Part shown: in pieces, positions 39,981-45,807 of the stretch
How the letters are laid out: the number at the start of each line of letters is the position of its first letter
Numbering within the stretch: the first letter of the stretch is position 1
Assembly: GCA_009777915.1 (NCBI GenBank)
Contig: WRKV01000005.1
Span: 1-45,807, forward strand
Length of the DNA: 45,807 nucleotides
Direction: 5' to 3'
Source: Bacteroidales bacterium
GTDB taxonomy: Bacteria; Bacteroidota; Bacteroidia; Bacteroidales; P3
Notes under the pieces: generated by a model
What the model was told of the DNA's origin: nothing
The model's database searches: none
What the model saw: the letters and a program-made list of their open reading frames with translations, nothing else
Made by a program: the position numbers and the translations under genes

Positions 39981-40134
39981 TAAAAAAAACGGACTTACAG
40001 ATCCGTTATCGAGGTCGTGAGAACTACCCATGTACAAGAACAAGCAAGCCCGCACCGCAGGCGTTACATTCTCTTGTACACTCAGAAGTTTCTCACGTTT
40101 CGATAACAAGAATTTAGCAACCGCTATATTTTAT
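39981..40134 (-). ncRNA. Structured 5' leader with terminator-like hairpin upstream of FISUMP-B (copy B)
   Basis: Nested stems GTTATCGA/TCGATAAC, CGTGAGAA/TTCTCACG, TGTACAAGA/TCTTGTACA; hairpins TAGC-GGTT-GCTA and ACGGA-N8-TCCGT-T8; conserved GCGGGCTT loop. Confidence 0.7.
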
Positions 40135-40174
40135 GTTTTCGTTTATTTACATATTTTTTAATTAAAATTAGACT

Positions 40175-40222
40175 GCAAAGATACGAAAAAAAAATGAAAT
40201 GCAAAACATTTCGTTTTTTTTT
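40175..40222 (-). promoter_or_regulatory. Hairpin plus -7 promoter composite upstream of leader copy B
   Basis: gcaaagatacgaaaaaaaaatgaaatgcaaaacatttcgttttttttt. Confidence 0.65.
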
Positions 40223-40224
40223 CT

Positions 40225-40252
40225 GTAGAGACGTGGCATGCGTCGCCCCTAC
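40225..40252. repeat. Degenerate 28-bp palindromic repeat
   Basis: gtagagacgtggcatgcgtcgcccctac. Confidence 0.55.
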
Positions 40253-40256
40253 GGAT

Positions 40257-41037
40257 TCACACCGGCGGGCGAAATCCGATTTTCGAAAAGGCAAACCATT
40301 TTTTGCCAAGGTCTTTCAGCGATGCACCGATATGGTAAGTGTCGTTGTCAATCAACAAAAACCGGTCGTGTGAGCGGTCGAAAGTGTGAATTGTTATGGG
40401 AGGATATTGTGCGTTGTGCCGTTGCAAATCCGGTCTGAACCACGATTTTGACAAGATTAACACGATTATCAAGATTAAATTTGTCACAACTAAAATCTTG
40501 GTAATCTCGAAAATCTTGAGAAAATCTTGGTTCAGACAAATCGGAAACGAAAGCGTATGCATCAAAAACCTGCCCATCATAAAAGATACCCTCGACTGGT
40601 GGTAGGGCTGCTTTCACGAAAAACGCAATTTGTTTTTCGTTCTCAAGTGTGCGGTCCTCTAAGCGTTCAAAGCGTTGGTTTATGGCATATCCTTTGATGA
40701 GGTAGTCTTTCAGGACGCTGGTTGCCCATTGGCGGAACAAAATACCCTGCCGAGATTTCACGCGATATCCAACGGATATGATCATATCAAGGTTATAGTG
40801 CTCAACCTCATATATTTTACCGTCTGTGGCAGTATGTGCAAAATTTGCACATACTGAATTTTTGTCTAACTCCCTTTCTTTGAAAATGTTAAGAATGTGT
40901 TTTGTAATAACAGAGCGGTTTCTTTGAAAAAGCATGCCCATCTGTGCTTGCGTAAGCCAAACGGTTTCCTCCTCCATACGGACTTCCAATTTCATGGAGC
41001 GGTCAGGCTGATAAATGGCAATTTGATTTGTTTCCAT
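40257..41037 (-). pseudogene. RhuM-family protein gene, interrupted; C-terminal domain split across frames by an inserted repeat
   Basis: N-part METNQIAIYQPDRSMKLEVRMEEETVWLTQAQMGMLFQRNRSVITKHI...FDAYAFVSDL; C-part DLQRHNAQYPPITIHTFDRSHDRFLLIDNDTYHIGASLKDLGKKWFAFSKIG in another frame beyond the repeat. Confidence 0.75.
40433..40537. repeat. 105-nt interspersed repeat with terminal inverted repeats
   Basis: gtctgaaccacgatttt...aaaatcttggttcagac. Confidence 0.85.
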
Positions 41038-41087
41038 AATTTTCGATTTTTCGTTAATAATTTTTCGAGATTTATATCCCGTTACCT

Positions 41088-41180
41088 ATATAACGCTCGA
41101 CCCCCCGATTTTCGTATAAAAAATTTCTTAAAAAGTGTTAAAATGTTGATAACTTCCGCAAATTGTTAATAAACCCACGA
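41088..41180 (-). repeat. Right (inverted) copy of the 93-bp element, upstream of rhuM
   Basis: About 90% identical to 37528-37620 in reverse complement. Confidence 0.9.
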
Positions 41181-41227
41181 AAAAAAAACGAAACGCTATG
41201 CATTTCGTTTTTTTTTCGTATCTTTGC
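41179..41227 (+). promoter_or_regulatory. Hairpin plus -7 promoter composite upstream of fic
   Basis: gaaaaaaaaacgaaacgctatgcatttcgtttttttttcgtatctttgc. Confidence 0.7.
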
Positions 41228-41254
41228 AAAATATTTGTAGGAAACTACTGTAAT

Positions 41255-42361
41255 ATGAATTTTGATGAGTACATAAGGCAAGTCGAGCCCGGTAAAAAAG
41301 AGAAGGGCGTTATTTGGCAAACAGCAATTGGTTTGCAGCAGGTTGATGGCTTAAAGCCGTCGGAATACCTTATTCAAACTGCCATACAGAATATCGAGGG
41401 CGACATCACGTTTGATGAAGTGAAACATCGCTTGGATACGTATTACCAAACCTCGCTCACCCGACAAACCGACACGGACGACCGCACTGAGGAGGCAGAC
41501 AAGGTTTCGGCACGCATGGCAGAGATATTGTCGGAACGAACATTCTCGTTTTCGCCCACCGAATACCTGAATATTCACCGAAGGCTGTTTACCGGACTAT
41601 ACAAATTTGCAGGCACCATCCGCGACTACAACATCACCAAAGCCGAGTGGGCACTCGATGGCGAGACCGTGCTCTATGCCGGTGCCGACAACCTTCGTGC
41701 TACTTTGGAATACGATTTTGAGCAAGAGAAAAAGTTCGATTTCAAGGGATTAAGCCAACAGCAGGCGATCGAACATATCGCCCACTTCATTGCCTATTTG
41801 TGGCAAATCCATGTTTTTGGCGAGGGAAATACCCGCACCACAGCCGTATTTCTGATCAAATACTTGCGTAAATTAGGGTTCAAACACATAAACAACGATT
41901 TGTTTGCCCAACATTCGTGGTATTTCCGAAATGCCCTCGTGCGGGCTAATTATGCCGACGTATCGCGAAACATAACCAAGACCGAAACCTATCTCCTGCG
42001 GTTTCTCTCAAATCTTGTGTTTGGTGAAACGCATGCGCTTAAAAACAGAGAACTGCATATACATTTTGTAGCACCCGCCGGCAGCAAGTTGGGTGTAAAT
42101 GACGAAAATGAGGGTGTAAATGGTCGTGATGAGGGAATAAATGGTGGTGTAAATGGTGGTGTAAATGGTGGTGTAAGCGAAACTCAGCAGAAGATTTTAG
42201 ATTTAATCAAGGAAAATCAGCATATATCAGTCATGGATATTGCTCGAAATATAGAAATATCAAGACGTACCATAGAAAACAACATGAAACAATTAAAAGA
42301 TAGAGGAATTATCGAACGCTTTGGCTCCGACAAAACCGGCGGCTATCGCATAAAAAAATAA
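41255..42361 (+). CDS. Fic-domain protein with C-terminal winged-helix domain
   Basis: HVFGEGNTRTTAVFL Fic motif; C-terminal TQQKILDLIKENQHISVMDIARNIEISRRTIENNMKQLKDRGIIERFGSDKTGGYRI. Confidence 0.88.
   Translation: MNFDEYIRQVEPGKKEKGVIWQTAIGLQQVDGLKPSEYLIQTAIQNIEGDITFDEVKHRLDTYYQTSLTRQTDTDDRTEEADKVSARMAEILSERTFSFSPTEYLNIHRRLFTGLYKFAGTIRDYNITKAEWALDGETVLYAGADNLRATLEYDFEQEKKFDFKGLSQQQAIEHIAHFIAYLWQIHVFGEGNTRTTAVFLIKYLRKLGFKHINNDLFAQHSWYFRNALVRANYADVSRNITKTETYLLRFLSNLVFGETHALKNRELHIHFVAPAGSKLGVNDENEGVNGRDEGINGGVNGGVNGGVSETQQKILDLIKENQHISVMDIARNIEISRRTIENNMKQLKDRGIIERFGSDKTGGYRIKK
42139..42174 (+). repeat. Three perfect 12-nt tandem repeats in the Fic linker
   Basis: aaatggtggtgt x3, encoding NGGVNGGVNGGV. 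Confidence 0.95.
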
Positions 42362-42382
42362 TCCTCAATTCAAAAAAAATTC

Positions 42383-42413
42383 GTATCTTTGCAAAACATT
42401 TTAACCAAAAAAC
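42383..42413 (+). promoter_or_regulatory. Orphan promoter copy identical to the FISUMP-A leader promoter
   Basis: gtatctttgcaaaacattttaaccaaaaaac, identical to the reverse complement of 29392-29422. Confidence 0.8.
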
Positions 42414-42503
42414 AAAAAGTATTAAGAAAATGATAGCAAGGGGATGTCTCGACTTCGCCACTTCGTGGCTCCGCTCGACATGACGGCGAAAAAAATTGTA
42501 AAC

Positions 42504-42550
42504 AAAAAAAACGAAATACACCGCATTTCGTTTTTTTTTCGTATCTTTGC
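42504..42550 (+). promoter_or_regulatory. Hairpin plus -7 promoter composite for ispG
   Basis: aaaaaaaacgaaatacaccgcatttcgtttttttttcgtatctttgc; ATG follows 3 nt later. Confidence 0.7.
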
Positions 42551-42553
42551 AAA

Positions 42554-43678
42554 ATGTATCACCCGCGAACGTTACATATCGGTGCTTTAACCATGGGAGG
42601 CGATGCTCCTGTGCGAATCCAGTCGATGACCAACACCGACACGATGGATACGTTTGCTACTGTCGAACAGTGCAAACGCTTGGCAGACGAGGGTTGTGAG
42701 ATGGTGCGAATCACTGCACAAAATGTGAAAGAGGCAGAAAATTTGGCAAATATCAAATCGTCGTTAATTCAGCAAAGATACGATATTCCATTAGTGGCGG
42801 ATATTCATTTTCAACCCAAAGCTGCGGAAATTGCTGCAAAAATTGTTGAAAAAATCCGAATCAATCCGGGAAATTATGTTCCCACATTGGATCATGATAG
42901 TCCTGTAGAGGCGAGGCATACAGCGTTTCGACAAGAAATTATCGACAAGATTTCCCCCTTGTTAGAAATTTGTAAAACACACCAAACCGTGATTCGCGTA
43001 GGCGTTAATCATGGTTCGCTGTCAAAACGAATTTTGGAAAAATTCGGAAACACACCGCAAGGTATGGTCGAATCGGCAATGGAATTTGTACAGATTATTC
43101 ACAGTTTGAACTTTGAGAATTTGGTGCTTTCGATGAAAGCGAGTCGTGTGAAAACGATGGTGGGAGCAACGCGTTTATTGGTGTCTCGATTGCAAGCGGA
43201 ACATTTGGATTATCCCATTCACTTGGGCGTTACAGAAGCCGGCGATGGTGAAGACGGACGGATAAAATCCGCTATCGGCATCGGAAGTTTGTTACTTGAT
43301 GGAATCGGAAATACCATTCGTGTTTCGTTGACCGAAAAACCTGAAAACGAAATTTCTGTTGCTAAAGCAATTTTGCAATCGTGCGGAAACCGTGTGTTTA
43401 CGGCTGAATACATCGCCTGTCCGACTTGCGGACGCACGCAGTACGACGTGGAATCTGTGTTAAAAGAAATAAAACTTCGTACCAAACATCTCAAAGGATT
43501 GAAAATTGCAGTCATGGGTTGTATCGTGAATGGTCCCGGCGAAATGGCTGATGCCGATTTTGGATACGTGGGTGCAGGTAACGGGAAAGTTACGATTTAC
43601 AAGGGAAATGACCCTGTTCGAAAAAATATAGATGAAAAAATTGCTGTGGATGTTTTGATGGAAGTAATGGAAAATTGA
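42554..43678 (+). CDS. ispG: 4-hydroxy-3-methylbut-2-en-1-yl diphosphate synthase (short form)
   Basis: GGDAPVRIQSMTNTDTMD...VADIHFQPKAA...GVTEAGDGEDGRIKSAIGIG...MGCIVNGPGEMADADFGYVGAG. Confidence 0.95.
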   Translation: MYHPRTLHIGALTMGGDAPVRIQSMTNTDTMDTFATVEQCKRLADEGCEMVRITAQNVKEAENLANIKSSLIQQRYDIPLVADIHFQPKAAEIAAKIVEKIRINPGNYVPTLDHDSPVEARHTAFRQEIIDKISPLLEICKTHQTVIRVGVNHGSLSKRILEKFGNTPQGMVESAMEFVQIIHSLNFENLVLSMKASRVKTMVGATRLLVSRLQAEHLDYPIHLGVTEAGDGEDGRIKSAIGIGSLLLDGIGNTIRVSLTEKPENEISVAKAILQSCGNRVFTAEYIACPTCGRTQYDVESVLKEIKLRTKHLKGLKIAVMGCIVNGPGEMADADFGYVGAGNGKVTIYKGNDPVRKNIDEKIAVDVLMEVMEN

Positions 43679-43699
43679 CAATCGAAAAATAAAAAAACA

Positions 43700-45082
43700 A
43701 TGAAAAAATATCTCTTTTTTATGCTATGTATGGGCATGTGTTTTGCACAAGCTCAAAACACAGAAATTGCAACGATTCATGCTTGTGCAAAAGGCTCTGA
43801 AAACCGCACTGTACGCTTGTATTTGGAAGATGCGATCACTAAATTTCAATGGAAAGTTGATGAGCAAATGATCGACGAAAATGGTTGTTTTCAACTCTCT
43901 GTCGAACTTCCTCAAACCCAAAAAGCATTTATCAAAATCGATTTTTATCAAACGTATATCTATCTCGAACCCGACAGAGAATACCGTATAATCTACGATT
44001 CGTTCAATTTCCGAATCGACGAACAAATCAATCCGTTTAGGTTGGATCAATTTTTATCGTATCGTTTTGAACAGCCCGATTCAAACGAACTCAATCGCCT
44101 CATTTGGAGATTTGAAAATATGTTTGATGATTTTCTCCTAAACAACTACTCTGACGGGATTTCCAGAGAGAGGTACCATAGTTTCAAAAATCAAATTCAA
44201 CAAACGTTTGCTTATTCCGGACATGATTATTTCAATAATTATTGGCAATATGCCCTTGCGGATATGGAACGAATTTTCAATTTAACATCATCGGGAAATT
44301 TGTTTTCAACGTATTTGGATAACAAGCCGATTCTCCACGAAAATGAGGCTTTTGCGGATTTCATAACCGAATTTTATGCCGGTTATTTTCCTCATCAAAT
44401 TCGCTATAATCGCAATATCTTTGCAAACCAAATCAATCGTGCCGACAACCTCACTGCCATCATGGATTCGTTGGGACGTGACACGACTTTGCAAAATGAA
44501 AAACTTCGGGAATTGGTGTTTTTATTGGGGTTGCGAGAAATGTATCAAGGTTCGGAATTTAACAGTTCGTCCATTTTAAGATTGTTGTCGGATATTAAAT
44601 CCACCACAAAATTTCCCGAACATACCACATTGGCAGATTATATAATTCAAACCCTTCAACGTTACGAATCCGGCGTCAATACAGCAGTTTTCAAGTTTTT
44701 TGATTGGGAGAAAAACGGGCTTTATGACTTCTCTAAATCATCAAAATTTAAGTATGTTTTGTTTGTCAACAGCCTTTGCCAATCGTGCGATGTAGAAATA
44801 AGCATCTTGCAAAGTGTTGCAGAAAAATTCAAAGACGACGTAGATTTTTACATCGTGAATTGCGATTATGAAGTTGGTCGAGCGTTGAGAAATAAGCCGA
44901 GAAATTTGCAAGATATTACCTATTTGCATTTTCATAAAGATTTTGAAACCCTTGAAAAACTTGGCATTTCAGACTATCCGATTGCTGTGTGGTTAGACGG
45001 AAATACGATCATTCAATCGTACTATTTTCAACTGCCGAGTCGAGGAGCAGAACGCACCATTCGTCAGTTATTATCCGAATAA
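43700..45082 (+). CDS. Secreted/periplasmic thioredoxin-fold protein (TlpA-like)
   Basis: Signal peptide; C-terminal YVLFVNSLCQSCDVEISILQSVAEKFKDDVDFYIVNCD... Confidence 0.65.
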   Translation: MKKYLFFMLCMGMCFAQAQNTEIATIHACAKGSENRTVRLYLEDAITKFQWKVDEQMIDENGCFQLSVELPQTQKAFIKIDFYQTYIYLEPDREYRIIYDSFNFRIDEQINPFRLDQFLSYRFEQPDSNELNRLIWRFENMFDDFLLNNYSDGISRERYHSFKNQIQQTFAYSGHDYFNNYWQYALADMERIFNLTSSGNLFSTYLDNKPILHENEAFADFITEFYAGYFPHQIRYNRNIFANQINRADNLTAIMDSLGRDTTLQNEKLRELVFLLGLREMYQGSEFNSSSILRLLSDIKSTTKFPEHTTLADYIIQTLQRYESGVNTAVFKFFDWEKNGLYDFSKSSKFKYVLFVNSLCQSCDVEISILQSVAEKFKDDVDFYIVNCDYEVGRALRNKPRNLQDITYLHFHKDFETLEKLGISDYPIAVWLDGNTIIQSYYFQLPSRGAERTIRQLLSE

Positions 45083-45092
45083 ATGATTTTTT

Positions 45093-45807
45093 TTATTTCA
45101 ACAAATAATACACTTCATTGAGGCGAATTTCTTTTTTGAAATTATCAATAGTCGTATTCTCATCAATAACCAAAATTTCGATGCCGGCGATTTCGGCGTA
45201 ATCTTGCCAATATTCAACAGTTAAATCGTAGGAAAACGCCGAATGATGCGTTCCTCCGGCGATGATCCAAGCGGCGGCACCAACCTCAAAATTCGGACGC
45301 GGAATCCACAACGCCGATGCAACAGGAAGTTTCGGAAGTGGTTTACTTTTGATGCAATCCACCTTGTTTACAATCAAACGAAACCGATTACCCATATCGA
45401 CAATCGTCGATGCCGTGCCCTCGCCAACTTTCGATGTAAACACCAAACGAGCCGGATCGTTTTTTCCGCCGATGCCCAATTTATGAACTTCCAATTTCGG
45501 TTTATGCTCAGCAATCATCGGCGAAATTTCCAACATGTGGGCTTGCAAAATCGCCGAGTTTTCGCCATCGAAATTCAACGTATAATCTTCCATAAACGAA
45601 CAGCCGTTCGGCAATCCCAAACTCATCACATACATCGTGCGACACAGTGCAGCCGTTTTCCAATCGCCTTCCGCACCAAAACCGTAACCCTCTGCCATCA
45701 AGCGTTGACAGGCTAATCCGGGCAGTTGGTCGATGCCGTCCAAATTATCAAAATGCGTGGTAAATGCCTTGGCTCCGGTTTCTTTCAATAAACGCCGAAG
45801 TGCAACT
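45093..45807 (-). CDS. araA: L-arabinose isomerase, C-terminal part; 5' end outside window
   Basis: VALRRLLKETGAKAFTTHFDNLDGIDQLPGLACQRLMAEGYGFGAEGDWKTAALCR...AAAWIIAGGTHHSAFSYDL; frame open to the window edge. Confidence 0.88.
   Translation of the reverse strand, partial: VALRRLLKETGAKAFTTHFDNLDGIDQLPGLACQRLMAEGYGFGAEGDWKTAALCRTMYVMSLGLPNGCSFMEDYTLNFDGENSAILQAHMLEISPMIAEHKPKLEVHKLGIGGKNDPARLVFTSKVGEGTASTIVDMGNRFRLIVNKVDCIKSKPLPKLPVASALWIPRPNFEVGAAAWIIAGGTHHSAFSYDLTVEYWQDYAEIAGIEILVIDENTTIDNFKKEIRLNEVYYLLK

Noticed and set aside
39981-40134. Structured leader interpreted as an integron attC site
   Set aside because: Structure is conserved more than sequence, as in attC, but copy A lacks the RYYYAAC/GTTRRRY core sites, there is no integrase, and each element sits between a promoter and its gene with a terminator hairpin.
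28169-40134. A complete diversity-generating retroelement in the window
   Set aside because: No reverse transcriptase ORF or template repeat is visible; only candidate variable regions are present.
40257-40580. Independent small gene predicted by the ORF track (MMGRFLMHTLSFPICL...)
   Set aside because: Its N-terminal half is translated repeat sequence; only the C-terminal half reads as protein and it is the displaced end of RhuM.
42429-42483. Mini-gene MIARGCLDFATSWLRST downstream of the orphan promoter
   Set aside because: Composed of an interspersed repeat also seen near 28013-28053; no evidence of a real protein.
1-45807. tRNA or rRNA genes
   Set aside because: No cloverleaf or rRNA core sequence was recognised by eye; a tRNAscan-SE/Infernal run would be needed to exclude them.

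Overview
A 45.8 kb chromosomal window from an AT-rich Bacteroidota (probably Bacteroidales-like) genome, inferred from the recurring -7 promoter TAYCTTTGC and from the gene content. Contents by region: 1-6.4 kb, the 3' part of a giant Ig-like/FISUMP surface protein. 6.5-19.3 kb, a surface-polysaccharide/lipid A locus (PAP2, O-antigen ligase/polymerase-like, many glycosyltransferases, GT11 fucosyltransferase, epimerase, Stealth protein, aroQ, LpxL-like acyltransferase). 19.3-24.7 kb, RseC, a SpoIIE-type phosphatase, a sensory [FeFe]-hydrogenase-like protein, RseP and FKBP. 24.7-27.1 kb, BadF-type kinase and glyS. 27.2-29.4 kb, zeta toxin with an unannotated 50-aa ORF, palindromic repeats and a FISUMP gene. 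29.5-35.6 kb, rpsO-pnp, a pectate-lyase-like gene and dnaK. 35.7-42.5 kb, an accessory island (VapBC-like TA, FISUMP genes, DinD, a damaged RhuM gene, Fic). 42.5-45.8 kb, ispG, a thioredoxin-fold protein and partial araA. The most interesting signals are: (1) two FISUMP genes each preceded by the same structured leader, whose nested stems differ in sequence but keep pairing and which ends in a terminator-like hairpin; (2) 62-codon C-terminal regions of those two genes with a substitution pattern resembling diversity-generating-retroelement targets; (3) a 28-bp palindrome family with compensated arms; (4) a RhuM gene broken by a 105-nt repeat; (5) a 93-bp element at ~90% identity in inverted orientation upstream of dinD and rhuM; (6) a phosphatase-linked sensory hydrogenase operon. 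No database search was possible; family calls come from reading motifs.
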